Shown one piece after another: positions 1 to 13,802 of a DNA stretch of 64,000 bases. The translations under genes and the position numbers were made by a program. Under the pieces are notes generated by a model. The model worked only from the letters and a program-made list of their open reading frames with translations. It did not search any database and was not told the DNA's origin. Position 1 is the stretch's first letter. The number at the start of each line of letters is the position of its first letter. The DNA lies in the NCBI GenBank assembly GCA_902527045.1, contig CABZNL010000004.1, positions 30,739 through 94,738 of the forward strand, read 5' to 3'. Source of the stretch: an uncultured Alphaproteobacteria bacterium (GTDB lineage: Bacteria; Pseudomonadota; Alphaproteobacteria; HIMB59).

Positions 1-65
1 TCTACTTCCAGATGCAATCATTCCCTTTAGGTCAATTGAAACTATTGTTTTTTGTGGACTAAACA

Positions 66-773
66 TTATTTAAACCAATTTTCTATATCTTTAGAATAAT
101 TTGACAAATCATCGTGGATTATAATTGCATTTAATGTTTTCTCTATAAAATAATTACTTTTAGTGATTTTTAAGAGAACATTTTTAGGTTTTGAGTCTTT
201 AAAAGATAATAAAGGTGTTATTGTCACTTCTAAATTAAAATTTTTGAACATATCTAACATAAATTTAGTATTTTCATATCTATTTATTATAAATGCGGAT
301 CCATCTGTTTTTAAGTATAAGATTATATTATTTAACCATTTTTCTAAATCTGACTCAGATATGTACTTTGATGTGTTTACTGATGGGTCTTGTGACTGAA
401 TAACTTTATCTGCAAAATAAAATGGTGGATTAGATAAAATTAAGTCAAAGTAGTTTTTATAATCAGGATCAAAGATACAATTGTCTTGTATCTTGAATTT
501 TAAATTTTCTAAATTATTTTCTTTATGATTTAAAATTGCAACTTGATTGTGAATTTTATTTTTCTCAAAACCAATAACTTCTGACTCAGGATTTCTATAG
601 GCAACTATTAGCGATATTGATCCACATCCCGATCCCATATCTAATATTTTATTATAAGTTTTTTTGCATTGAGCGGCTAAAATAATTGGCTCAATACCAC
701 TTCTGTAACCTTTTTTTAATTGATAGTATACAATTTTACCATCTAGTAGATAATCCCTAGAGTATAAATTCAT
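66..773 (-). CDS. tRNA1(Val) A37 N6-methyltransferase-like class I methyltransferase
   Basis: ORF with SAM-binding motif (ILDMGSGCGSISL) and N6-adenine MTase NPPF motif (LILSNPPFYF). Confidence 0.8.
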   Translation of the reverse strand: MNLYSRDYLLDGKIVYYQLKKGYRSGIEPIILAAQCKKTYNKILDMGSGCGSISLIVAYRNPESEVIGFEKNKIHNQVAILNHKENNLENLKFKIQDNCIFDPDYKNYFDLILSNPPFYFADKVIQSQDPSVNTSKYISESDLEKWLNNIILYLKTDGSAFIINRYENTKFMLDMFKNFNLEVTITPLLSFKDSKPKNVLLKITKSNYFIEKTLNAIIIHDDLSNYSKDIENWFK

Positions 774-778
774 AGCAG

Positions 779-1777
779 ATGAAAAAAAATAATTTTGAAC
801 AAACTATCAAATTAATTCATAAAGAAATTAATGTAAAGTTAGTAAAAACCAACAATGAACTTGATAAATTTTTATCAAGCAAAGTCACAATTATCCCAAA
901 GCTAGGAAATTATTTCTTTAAAAAAAGAGGCAAACAATTAAGGCCAGTATTATGTTTATTATCAAGCAAAATGATTAATAAAAGTTATACAAAAATATCA
1001 AGTGATATTTATATGTCTACTGCAATTGAATTTATACATGGGGCAACCCTACTACATGACGATGTTATAGATAAGGGTAAAATAAGACGTGGGCAAAAGA
1101 GTATTAATTCCATATGGAATAATAAGTTCAGTGTATTATTTGGGGATTTTTTATTTTCAAAGTCATTTCAATTAATGACAAAAGCTAAATCTTTGGAAGC
1201 GATGGCTTCACTTGCGCAAGTAAGTAGTAAAATTTCTGAGGGTGAATTTATGCAACTCACACACGAAAATAATACTCAAATATCTGAAAAGGAATATATT
1301 GAAATCATATCTTTAAAAACTGCTGAATTATTTGCTGCAGCAATGAAGATACCTGCTATTTTGTCTGGTAAAAATTCAAAAATAATTTCAAATTTAAATT
1401 ATTTAGGTTTGTATTTTGGTATTATCTTTCAAATCATGGATGATTATCTTGATTATTTTGGCGAAAAGGTGACTGGGAAGGAGAATGGTAAAGATTTTTA
1501 TGAGGGAAAAATCACTTTGCCGATCATTTTACTTTTAAAAAAGGCTTCAATAAATGAAATTCGCTTTACAAAAAAAATTTTTAATAAAAGTAAAAGGTCT
1601 AAGAGTGAATATATTGAACTAATGAAATTAATGGAAAAATATAAAATTAAAAATGATGTCAAAAAATTCTCTCAAAAATATAATAGTAGATCATTGAAAA
1701 TATTAACTTCTTTTGAAGGCTATCAAAAAGAGCTTTTTGTAGATTTGTTAAATAGTTCTATCAATAGAACCCATTAA
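779..1777 (+). CDS. ispB: polyprenyl (octaprenyl) diphosphate synthase
   Basis: Asp-rich motifs LLHDDVID and QIMDDYLDY of trans-isoprenyl diphosphate synthases. Confidence 0.9.
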   Translation: MKKNNFEQTIKLIHKEINVKLVKTNNELDKFLSSKVTIIPKLGNYFFKKRGKQLRPVLCLLSSKMINKSYTKISSDIYMSTAIEFIHGATLLHDDVIDKGKIRRGQKSINSIWNNKFSVLFGDFLFSKSFQLMTKAKSLEAMASLAQVSSKISEGEFMQLTHENNTQISEKEYIEIISLKTAELFAAAMKIPAILSGKNSKIISNLNYLGLYFGIIFQIMDDYLDYFGEKVTGKENGKDFYEGKITLPIILLLKKASINEIRFTKKIFNKSKRSKSEYIELMKLMEKYKIKNDVKKFSQKYNSRSLKILTSFEGYQKELFVDLLNSSINRTH

Positions 1778-2562
1778 TCATACCTAAACTTTTTATTTGG
1801 GAATTTGTTATTGTTCACTTCATTAGAATATTTATTTACAGCAACCCTGATATTTTTGGATAAATCAGCATATTTTTTTACAAATTTAGGATGATTATCT
1901 CTAAAAATTCCTAACATATCTTCAGATACCAGTATTTGACCATCACAATACTCAGAGGCACCAATTCCTATTGTGGGTATAGATAATGTCTTAGTAACCT
2001 CTTTTGCAATATTCGTTAGCATTCCCTCCAACAATATAGATACAGCGCCCGACTTTTCTAAACACAATGAGTCAGAAATTATATTATCTAAGTCCCTCTT
2101 ATCTTTTCCATAAATTTTAAATTTTTTAGAAGAGCTATATTTCTGTGGCTGTAAACCTAAATGTGCCATTACTGGAACTTTTTTTTTACTTAAATACTTT
2201 ATAACATCTTTTAATTCAGTATTTCCCTCGATTTTTACACCATCACAAGATGTCTTTTTCATAATGCTTAAAACCCGTTTGACTGTTGTGGACTCAGTAA
2301 AATCTCTATTATATGGGAGATCAAAAAATACTAAGGATTTATCTGCACCTTTTTTTACAGCGGTTGCATGATTAACCATTATTTGATCATCTACAGATCT
2401 AGTAGTATTCATTCCATAAAGAACATTACCCATAGAGTCACCGACAAGCACCACATCAACTAAATCATCAATAATTTTTGTAAAGTTGTAGCTATATGAT
2501 GTTAAACAAATAATTTTTTTTTTGTTTTTTTTATTAAATACTGATTTAATTGTTCTTTTCAT
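1774..2562 (-). CDS. panB: 3-methyl-2-oxobutanoate hydroxymethyltransferase
   Basis: PanB signatures: VVLVGDSMGNVLYG, VKIEGN, VMAHLGLQPQ, IGIGAS. Confidence 0.93.
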   Translation of the reverse strand: MKRTIKSVFNKKNKKKIICLTSYSYNFTKIIDDLVDVVLVGDSMGNVLYGMNTTRSVDDQIMVNHATAVKKGADKSLVFFDLPYNRDFTESTTVKRVLSIMKKTSCDGVKIEGNTELKDVIKYLSKKKVPVMAHLGLQPQKYSSSKKFKIYGKDKRDLDNIISDSLCLEKSGAVSILLEGMLTNIAKEVTKTLSIPTIGIGASEYCDGQILVSEDMLGIFRDNHPKFVKKYADLSKNIRVAVNKYSNEVNNNKFPNKKFRYD

Positions 2563-3079
2563 GACAGGTAGTTTAAAAAGTATTCGAATTATAAAAGACT
2601 TTCCAAAAAAAGGTATCGCTTTTTATGATATCTCAACAATCTTATCAAACCCTAAAGTATTTAATAATGTAGTAGACTTAATGTCCAAGGAGGTAGTTAA
2701 ATTAAATGCAAGTACTGTAGTTGGAATAGACTCAAGAGGGTTTATATTTGCCTCAGCTGTAGCTTATAAATTAAAAAAAAAATTAGTCATGATAAGAAAG
2801 AAAGGGAAACTTCCAGGAAAAACATATGCTACAAGCTACAAACTTGAATATGGTTCTAATCAGTTAGAAATACAAAGCGATATGATAAAAAGCTCTGACA
2901 AAGTTGTAATTATTGATGATATTTTTGCTACAAGCGGAACTATCCGAGCTTCAATGAAATTAATCAATAAAACAAAAGCTAAAATCAAAGGTATCGTTGT
3001 TCTCCTAGAATTAAGCTTTCTGAACGGAAGGTCTAAAATAAATCCAAAATTAATAAGTTTAAATAAAGTTAATACTTAG
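2561..3079 (+). CDS. apt: adenine phosphoribosyltransferase
   Basis: IKDFPKKGIAFYDIS N-terminus and PRPP motif VVIIDDIFATSGT; start placed at ATG 2561 rather than the track start 2522. Confidence 0.9.
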   Translation: MTGSLKSIRIIKDFPKKGIAFYDISTILSNPKVFNNVVDLMSKEVVKLNASTVVGIDSRGFIFASAVAYKLKKKLVMIRKKGKLPGKTYATSYKLEYGSNQLEIQSDMIKSSDKVVIIDDIFATSGTIRASMKLINKTKAKIKGIVVLLELSFLNGRSKINPKLISLNKVNT

Positions 3080-3458
3080 AATACTCTTTTTCTTCAGTTA
3101 TCTTTGAGTCAGATAAAAGGTTAATCTCTTTTTTTATAGAAGCTCTAATATCATTTTTAAAATGAACATCTCTTGAAATTTTAATAAAACTCTCACCAAA
3201 GTCTTTATTGGCTTCACACTCTCTTTTAATATTTTCTATGTCCCATAGCTTTTCATTTATTTCCTGTAGTTTTTGAACATTTTTATTTAGAGCCTCTTTG
3301 TTGTCTAGGATAATTTTATTACTTTGCTCTATTAAAACCTCTAATTCTGTTTTAATATTTTTCAATTTTTCAGGATCGTTAATTTTTTTTAGTTTAATAT
3401 TCAATATAGTAATTTTATCAAATAGTTCTCCAACAGAAATTTCAGCTAATATTTTCAA
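3069..3458 (-). CDS. DUF6165-like conserved protein
   Basis: ORF; N-terminus MKILAEISVGELFDKITILNIKLKKI resembles the DUF6165 family. Confidence 0.6.
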   Translation of the reverse strand: MKILAEISVGELFDKITILNIKLKKINDPEKLKNIKTELEVLIEQSNKIILDNKEALNKNVQKLQEINEKLWDIENIKRECEANKDFGESFIKISRDVHFKNDIRASIKKEINLLSDSKITEEKEYSKY

Positions 3459-3805
3459 TTCTTTCTGCCATAAACATCTGAATATCTTTTAATATCTGTT
3501 TCTAAAAATTTACTTCCTGTTTGAACCTCAATTAAAACTAATTTTTTTTTAGAACTCTCATTTAAAACCCTATGTTTTGATTTTTTTGGTATGAATATAT
3601 TTTCATTTTCTGACTTATAAAATGTACGGTTATTGATAATAACAGTTGCTTTACCCTCAATAATGATCCAATGCTCCGATCTAAAATTATGAGATTGGTA
3701 GGACAAAACGCCCTCAGGTTTAACTATAATTTTCTTTATTAAAAAATCTTTTGATTTACTTAGGATAATATACGATCCCCAAGGTTTTTTGATAGATTTA
3801 GTCAT
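3455..3805 (-). CDS. cupin-domain phosphomannose isomerase type II-like protein
   Basis: KKPWGSYIIL...VKPEGVLSYQSHNFRSEHWIIIEGKATVIIN cupin motif; start at ATG 3805 overlaps the rodA stop. Confidence 0.75.
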   Translation of the reverse strand: MTKSIKKPWGSYIILSKSKDFLIKKIIVKPEGVLSYQSHNFRSEHWIIIEGKATVIINNRTFYKSENENIFIPKKSKHRVLNESSKKKLVLIEVQTGSKFLETDIKRYSDVYGRKN

Positions 3806-4905
3806 GAGAACATTCTCTTTTTTTCGTTGATAGACATAAAGTTTAACAATAGTGCACAAATAATTAGATTACTCAACAAAGAACTTCCTCCATAAGACAT
3901 AAATGGTAAAGCCACTCCAACCACAGGCAAGATCCCTATTGTCATAGATATATTTATTAGAAATTCAAAAAAAATTTTAAAGGATAAGACAAACAAGATT
4001 ATTTTATTAAATACTTGTGTCAGCTTGAATGTCTTTAAAACAGGTATTAAAAACATAATAAAAAATAATGAAATCAACAAAATTGATCCTGTGAAGCCAA
4101 ACTGTTCAGAAAAAATTGCGAAAACAAAATCTGTTTCTTTTTCTGGAAGAAAATCTAAGCTACTTTGTGAACCCTCAAGAAAACCATTTCCTTTTAACCC
4201 ACCTGAGCCTATTGCAATTTTAGACTGAATAATATGATATCCCCTTCCAAGTGGATCCAAATCAGGGTTTAGAAAAATTTGTATTCTATTTTGTTGGTAG
4301 GGCTTTAAAAAAGTCCATAAAATTGGGCTTATCGATAAAATAATACCTATTGATATTAAGGGATAAATTAATTTAATACCTGCATAAAAAATAACTACAA
4401 GACCCAATGCTAAAATAATTACAGCAGTACCTAAATCAGGTTGAATAGCAACCAAAATAAAAAAAATTACTGATACAATAAGAGGTAATATTGATTTAAA
4501 AAGACCTATAGTTTTTTCTGCATTTAATTTATGAAAATATTTAGCCATAAATACAACTAGAGCTATTTTAGAAAATTCTGATACTTGTAAATTAAAACCA
4601 GCAATTCGTATCCATCTAGTAGCTCCCATTCCTGTATACCCAAAAATTAATGTCGTTATTAGCCCAATCAAAACTAAAATTAAAAAAATCTCTGCAAAAT
4701 TAAAAATAAACTTTGGCTCCAACATGATAACTAGAAAAAACATAGGGAGAAAAAATAAAAATCTTATTAACTGGTTTGATGCCCATGGATCAAGTGAGCC
4801 ACCAGCAGCTGAATAAAGATTGATCTCTCCAATCCAAAAAATTATTAAAAGAATAAAAACGTAAATCCAATTTAAGTTAAAAATACTTTTAAATTCTCTA
4901 AACAT
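3802..4905 (-). CDS. rodA: rod shape-determining protein RodA (SEDS family)
   Basis: Multi-TM SEDS protein (PDLGTAVI, LPVVGVALPFMSYGGSS); adjacent to mrdA; start likely at 4905. Confidence 0.93.
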   Translation of the reverse strand: MFREFKSIFNLNWIYVFILLIIFWIGEINLYSAAGGSLDPWASNQLIRFLFFLPMFFLVIMLEPKFIFNFAEIFLILVLIGLITTLIFGYTGMGATRWIRIAGFNLQVSEFSKIALVVFMAKYFHKLNAEKTIGLFKSILPLIVSVIFFILVAIQPDLGTAVIILALGLVVIFYAGIKLIYPLISIGIILSISPILWTFLKPYQQNRIQIFLNPDLDPLGRGYHIIQSKIAIGSGGLKGNGFLEGSQSSLDFLPEKETDFVFAIFSEQFGFTGSILLISLFFIMFLIPVLKTFKLTQVFNKIILFVLSFKIFFEFLINISMTIGILPVVGVALPFMSYGGSSLLSNLIICALLLNFMSINEKKRMFS

Positions 4906-6670
4906 TGTTTTTGAACGCAAAATCAAGGATCTTATGGGCAATGGGAGCAGCTACCGCTGATCCAGATCCACTATTTTCTATAATAACTGAAGCTATATAT
5001 TTTGGTTTATCATAAGGGGCATATCCTACAAATACTGAATGGTCTTTAAATCTTTCTTCTATCTCCTTTGATTTATACTGATCGTCTTCTCTTTCACTTT
5101 CTTTAATTCTTATTACTTGAGAGGTTCCCGTTTTACCTCCTATTTTTACAAATTCTGGATTAGAAATACTCAATTTATGTGCTGTTCCTCTTGGCTCTTG
5201 CACAACAGCATTGAGGGAATTAATTATAATTTTTTGATGCTCATTATTTAGTGATTTACCTGTAAATCTTGTAGGAGTATTTTTATCAAGTTTAGGTATT
5301 GGATATTTTCCTCCATTTAATATGGCAGAATAAAGTGTTGCAAGCTGTAATGGAGATGTTTGGTTGTATCCTTGTCCAATACACGTAATTAATGTCTCAC
5401 CTTGATACCAACTCTCTTCTAAGAAAGCTTTTTTCCATTTCTTACTCGGGACAAGTCCTTTTCCTATGTTTGATAAGCCAATATCGTACTCTTTATTTAA
5501 ACCTAAATTACTAGATAGGCTTGCAATATCATCAATATTTATTTTTTTAGCTAATTCATAAAAATATACATCACAAGACTCTTTTATAGCTTTTTTAAGA
5601 TTAACTTTTCCATGCCCTTTTTTTTTCCAACAGTAATAATTTCTATCACCAAGTGAGGAATGCCCTTTGCAAAAGACCTCTTTTTGGGGATCTATTAGAT
5701 TACGTTGAAGGCCAACTAAAGCTGAAATTGGTTTAAACACCGAACCTGGAGGATAAAAACCAGAGAAAGCTCGATTAAAAAGTGGTTTTTGATCATCGTT
5801 TAGCAAATCTCTAATTTTGTTATTTTCTCTATCCTCAAAGATTTGTGCATCAAAAGTAGGGTTGGAATTCATCGACAAGATTGATCCATCTGAAACACTT
5901 ATAACAACAATAGATCCTTTTTTGTTTGTTGGAAGTTGAGATTGAGCATAATTTTGTAGACTTAAATCTAATGTTAGATCTAAATCGTTGCCTTTAATAG
6001 ATTTTTCAATAGATATTTCTCTTATAGTTTTTCCTTTAGCGTTTACTTCACTAAAAATTTTACCTGGCTTACCTTTTAAATGTTTTTCGTAACTTTTTTC
6101 TAAATGAAATACACCTTTAGAGTAAAGTTCTGAAGATTGAGTTGGTTGACCCATATAGCCAATTATCTGTGAAAAATTTTGATATGGATAATATCTTTTT
6201 TTGGACTCAATAATTTTAATAGAATTAAATAGAAATTTATTTTTTTCAAATTTTACTATTTGTTCCCATGAAGCTCTACTTAAACTAAAGCCAGAATATT
6301 CGTTATAATTTTTTAAACGTTTTGAAATTTCAACAAAATTTAAATTTAGTTTTATTAGGCTATCAAGTTTTTTAATTTCCTGAAAATGATCTTTACTTAA
6401 ATTTTTAAACACTACGAATTCATATAATGAAGAACTTCCAGCTAATAGGTTCTTTTTAGAGTCATAAATGTCTCCCCTTAAAGGAGGTGTTAATTTTATA
6501 GAGAGTTTATTTTCAACAGATTTTTTTTTGTAAAAGTTAAAGTTGATAACCTGTAATGAGAATAATCTTAAAGAAACTATAAACGATAAAATAGCACCAA
6601 CTATAATTATGATAAATGATCTTCTATTTAATATTTTTATACTATCTTCACTAGTCTTATTCTTTTCCAT
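4898..6670 (-). CDS. mrdA: penicillin-binding protein 2
   Basis: PPGSVFKP, ESCDVYFYE and GKTGTSQV transpeptidase motifs. Confidence 0.93.
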   Translation of the reverse strand: MEKNKTSEDSIKILNRRSFIIIIVGAILSFIVSLRLFSLQVINFNFYKKKSVENKLSIKLTPPLRGDIYDSKKNLLAGSSSLYEFVVFKNLSKDHFQEIKKLDSLIKLNLNFVEISKRLKNYNEYSGFSLSRASWEQIVKFEKNKFLFNSIKIIESKKRYYPYQNFSQIIGYMGQPTQSSELYSKGVFHLEKSYEKHLKGKPGKIFSEVNAKGKTIREISIEKSIKGNDLDLTLDLSLQNYAQSQLPTNKKGSIVVISVSDGSILSMNSNPTFDAQIFEDRENNKIRDLLNDDQKPLFNRAFSGFYPPGSVFKPISALVGLQRNLIDPQKEVFCKGHSSLGDRNYYCWKKKGHGKVNLKKAIKESCDVYFYELAKKINIDDIASLSSNLGLNKEYDIGLSNIGKGLVPSKKWKKAFLEESWYQGETLITCIGQGYNQTSPLQLATLYSAILNGGKYPIPKLDKNTPTRFTGKSLNNEHQKIIINSLNAVVQEPRGTAHKLSISNPEFVKIGGKTGTSQVIRIKESEREDDQYKSKEIEERFKDHSVFVGYAPYDKPKYIASVIIENSGSGSAVAAPIAHKILDFAFKNNV

Positions 6671-7077
6671 AATTTGAAAGTCCTAAAAAAATAAAGGTTA
6701 AAATTAATATACTTATAAAATATTGTAAATTTAGCAGTCTAAATACGATTGTTTGATCAAAAAGAAAAAAGGTAATAAAACTATAAATAAAAATCATTAA
6801 TGATTTTATATACAAAGAGAGATTATAATTATTAATAAGATAATTTAGTAAAAGGAGAGGTATAAACAACACCACAATTCCAATTAATATCGGCAAACCT
6901 ACAAAAACCTCTACGACAAAAGTTGATGAAATAAATATAAAGATATCAATAATTTTAATATTTTTTTCCTTAAGCACTGAAAAAAAAGCTATATTTATCA
7001 ATGAAAATACAACAATATCATTTGTAACAAAATTAAAGTTTCCATAAATTAAAAATAAAATTATTACAAAAAAAAAT

Positions 7078-7085
<8 letters not shown>
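6657..7085 (-). CDS. mreD: rod shape-determining protein MreD (probable)
   Basis: Small multi-TM protein between mrdA and mreC; assigned by position. Confidence 0.65.
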
Positions 7086-8872
<1,787 letters not shown>

Positions 8873-10441
8873 TTATATACCTTTAATATTTGAGATGCTA
8901 ATCTCAGAAACTCCCTCTTGCATATTGGAGTTATTCTCAAAGTTTAATATTTTATTACATGCATTGATATAAGATTTTGCTGAAGCAACTATAATATCTA
9001 TATCAGAAGCCTTACCAATAAATTCTTTATTCAAATATTCAAGTTTTACAGTAACTTCTCCCTGTGCATCAGAGTCCGGTGTAATGGCGTTAATGTGATA
9101 AAGCACCAATTTTGGAGAAAAACCTACTACTTTAGAAATACAACTAAATACGGCATCAACAGGACCATTTCCAGACCCACTGACCTCTTTTAGCTTTTCT
9201 TTAAAATCTAGTTCTAAAGAAGCTACATGTTTAGAGTTAGTGCCAGACATGATGCTTAAATTTTTAAGTTTTAAAGTATTAGATTTGTTAAAATGCGTGT
9301 CATCTACAAGAGCAATTAAATCCTCATCATAAACATCTTTTTTCTTGTCTGCTAAAAGCTTAAATTTTTCAAAAATTTCATTGATGTAATTATCACCTAC
9401 TTCATATCCTAGAATTTTAAGTTTTTCTTTAAATGCGTGTTTTCCTGAGTGTTTACCAAGCACCAAGCTAGATTTTTTTAAACCAATTGTCTCTGGGGAC
9501 ATAATTTCATAAGTTTGAACATTTTTTAGAACACCATCTTGATGTATCCCTGACTCATGAGCAAAAGCGTTAGCACCTACAATTGCTTTATTTGGTTGAA
9601 CAGGAAAACCTGTAATTGAAGATACAAGTTTTGATGTTTTTGAAATAGCACTTGTATTAATATTGGACTGAACTTTTAAAAGATCTGATCTAACTTTCAT
9701 AGCCATTACAACTTCTTCTAAGGCTGCATTGCCAGCTCTTTCACCCAATCCATTTATAGTACACTCAATTTGTCTTGCACCGTTTTCTACTGCATTTAGA
9801 GAATTTGCAACTGCTAGACCTAAATCATTGTGACAATGAACAGAAATTATTGCTTTATCAATATTTGGTACGTTGTTTTTAACTTTTTTTATAATCTCCC
9901 CGAATTCAAATGGTAAAGTATATCCGACTGTATCAGGGATATTTATTGTTGATGCACCACTTTCTATTGCTAATTCTATGCACCTATAAAGAAAATCAAT
10001 CGAGGATCTCCCACCATCCTCACAGCTCCATTCAATATTTGGGCATAGGTTTCTTGCAAAAGAAACACTATCTTTAATTTTGTCAAGCACTTGGTCTTCA
10101 GTTAGTTTTAATTTGAATTCCATGTGTATAGGGCTAGTGGCTATAAAAGTATGTATTCTTGGATTTTTTGCTTTTTTTACAGCATTCCAAGCTGCTTCAA
10201 TATCTTCATGTTTTGCTCTCGCCAATCCTGCTATCTGACAATCCTTGATTTCATGGGCAATAGCTTGAACAGAGTTAAAATCACCCTTTGAGGCTATTGG
10301 AAAACCAGCTTCAATAATATCAACTTTTAGCTCTTCTAATAATCTGGCAATAGAGAGTTTCTCTTCTTGATTCATAGAAGCACCAGGAGATTGCTCTCCA
10401 TCTCTTAGAGTCGTATCAAAAATTAATACTTTATCTGGCAA
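8873..10441 (-). CDS. leuA: 2-isopropylmalate synthase
   Basis: FDTTLRDGEQSPGASM, SVHCHNDLGLAVAN, NAFAHESGIHQDGVLK. Confidence 0.97.
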   Translation of the reverse strand: MPDKVLIFDTTLRDGEQSPGASMNQEEKLSIARLLEELKVDIIEAGFPIASKGDFNSVQAIAHEIKDCQIAGLARAKHEDIEAAWNAVKKAKNPRIHTFIATSPIHMEFKLKLTEDQVLDKIKDSVSFARNLCPNIEWSCEDGGRSSIDFLYRCIELAIESGASTINIPDTVGYTLPFEFGEIIKKVKNNVPNIDKAIISVHCHNDLGLAVANSLNAVENGARQIECTINGLGERAGNAALEEVVMAMKVRSDLLKVQSNINTSAISKTSKLVSSITGFPVQPNKAIVGANAFAHESGIHQDGVLKNVQTYEIMSPETIGLKKSSLVLGKHSGKHAFKEKLKILGYEVGDNYINEIFEKFKLLADKKKDVYDEDLIALVDDTHFNKSNTLKLKNLSIMSGTNSKHVASLELDFKEKLKEVSGSGNGPVDAVFSCISKVVGFSPKLVLYHINAITPDSDAQGEVTVKLEYLNKEFIGKASDIDIIVASAKSYINACNKILNFENNSNMQEGVSEISISNIKGI

Positions 10442-10443
10442 TA

Positions 10444-12014
<1,571 letters not shown>

Positions 12015-12029
12015 GGTTAAAAAAATTAA

Positions 12030-13802
12030 TTAAACTAGTACTTTTCCTTTTTCTTGATTTTCAGGTTTTTCTTTATCATATTTTGATAAAAGCATTTCAT
12101 GATGTGCAGCCCCAGATGGTATCATGGGAAAGCAATTTTCTTTTTTATCAACCCAGATATCAGCAATAACAGGTCTATCTATGGAAACCATTTCATTAAT
12201 AGCATCGTCTAACTCAGAAATATTTTTTGCTCTTACTCCAACTGCATTAAAACTTTCAGCAAGTTTTTTAAAATCAGGAAGAGCGTCCACATAACTTTCA
12301 GAATATCTACTTCCATGTAGTAGTTCCTGCCATTGTCTAACCATTCCCATATATTCATTATTTAAAATGAAAATTTTTATTGGTAATTTATATTGAACTG
12401 CTGTAGCTATTTCTTGAACGTTCATCAGAAAAGATGCTTCTCCAGCTATGTCTATAACTAGCGAGTCAGGGTTTGCCATTTGCGCTCCTACCGCAGCGGG
12501 CATACCAAAACCCATTGTGCCAAGACCTCCGGAAGTAATCCACCTATTGGGTTTTGAAAATTTATAATACTGAGCTGCCCACATTTGATGTTGTCCAACT
12601 TCAGTGGTTATAAAAGTGTCGTTTTTACTGGTTAAATCATACAATCTAGAGATGGCATGTTGGGGTTTAATAATCTCTTCACCTTGCTCATAGTGAAGAC
12701 ATTCTTTTTTTCTCCAGTCATTAATTTGACCCCACCAATTAGTGTAATCTTTTTTTTCAAGTTCAATATTATTTGACTCTATATAAGAGTTTATTTCTTT
12801 TAATGTCAAAGTAATGTCAGTATTTGTATGAAAATCGACCTTTACATTTTTATTAATTGAGCTTTGGTCAATATCAATATGAAATTTTACAGAGTCTGGA
12901 GAAAATGCATCTAATCTTCCTGTTACTCTATCATCAAACCTTGCACCAACATTGATCATTAAATCACATTTATTCATTGCCAGATTTGCTTCATAGTTTC
13001 CATGCATTCCCAACATCCCAAGTGAACTTTTATCTTCGCCTGGAAAACACCCTAAACCATGAAGTGTTGTTGTAATTGGAATATTAGTTTTATTTACGAG
13101 CTTAATTAATTCTTGGCTAGCTTGAGGCCCAGAGTTTAAACAACCACCACCAACATAAAAAATAGGTCTTACAGAATTTTTAATGTGATTTACTAGTTCT
13201 TGAACAAAATTTATATCAACATTTTTAGAGCCAGCTTTAATTCTGTGCCCTCTAAAACTAATGTCTTTTTTTGGTATATATTTTGACTTTGCAAATTGTA
13301 CGTCTTTTGGAATATCAATTAACACAGGACCTGGTCTTCCTGAGCTAGCTATCTTAAATGCTTCATGAATTGTTTCGGAGAGCTTGCTAACATCTTTGAC
13401 TAAATAGTTATGTTTAGTGCAAGGTCTTGTAATTCCAGTAGTATCACATTCTTGAAACGCATCTGTACCTATTAAATGTGAAGGTACTTGTCCACTAATA
13501 CAAACTATAGGAATGCTATCCATCAGTGCGTCAGTTAAGCCTGTTACCACATTGGTAACCCCAGGGCCTGAAGTCACTAACAAGACTCCTACTTTCCCAC
13601 TTGATCTTGCATATCCCTCTGCTGCATGAACTGCACCAGCTTCTTGTCTTACCAAAACATGTTTTAAAAAATTTTGGCCAAAAATTGCATCATAAATAGG
13701 AAGAACAGCTCCACCTGGATAACCAAAAATTGTATCTACCTCTTGGTCTTTGAGGGCCTTAAGTAGAATATCTGCTCCCGTATATTCGTTTTCATTGTCC
13801 AT
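12030..13802 (-). CDS. ilvI: acetolactate synthase large subunit
   Basis: TPP enzyme: IFGYPGGAVLPIYDAI, RQEAGAVHAAEGYARSSGKVGV, GLGTMGFGMPAAVGAQ. Confidence 0.96.
   Translation of the reverse strand: MDNENEYTGADILLKALKDQEVDTIFGYPGGAVLPIYDAIFGQNFLKHVLVRQEAGAVHAAEGYARSSGKVGVLLVTSGPGVTNVVTGLTDALMDSIPIVCISGQVPSHLIGTDAFQECDTTGITRPCTKHNYLVKDVSKLSETIHEAFKIASSGRPGPVLIDIPKDVQFAKSKYIPKKDISFRGHRIKAGSKNVDINFVQELVNHIKNSVRPIFYVGGGCLNSGPQASQELIKLVNKTNIPITTTLHGLGCFPGEDKSSLGMLGMHGNYEANLAMNKCDLMINVGARFDDRVTGRLDAFSPDSVKFHIDIDQSSINKNVKVDFHTNTDITLTLKEINSYIESNNIELEKKDYTNWWGQINDWRKKECLHYEQGEEIIKPQHAISRLYDLTSKNDTFITTEVGQHQMWAAQYYKFSKPNRWITSGGLGTMGFGMPAAVGAQMANPDSLVIDIAGEASFLMNVQEIATAVQYKLPIKIFILNNEYMGMVRQWQELLHGSRYSESYVDALPDFKKLAESFNAVGVRAKNISELDDAINEMVSIDRPVIADIWVDKKENCFPMIPSGAAHHEMLLSKYDKEKPENQEKGKVLV

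Noticed and set aside
163-399. Plus-strand ORF opposite the methyltransferase gene
   Set aside because: Antisense shadow of a gene with clear family motifs; no independent support.
2522-2560. Upstream extension of apt (MFFLLNTDLIVLF)
   Set aside because: Antisense to the panB 5' end and unlike Apt N-termini; start placed at 2561.
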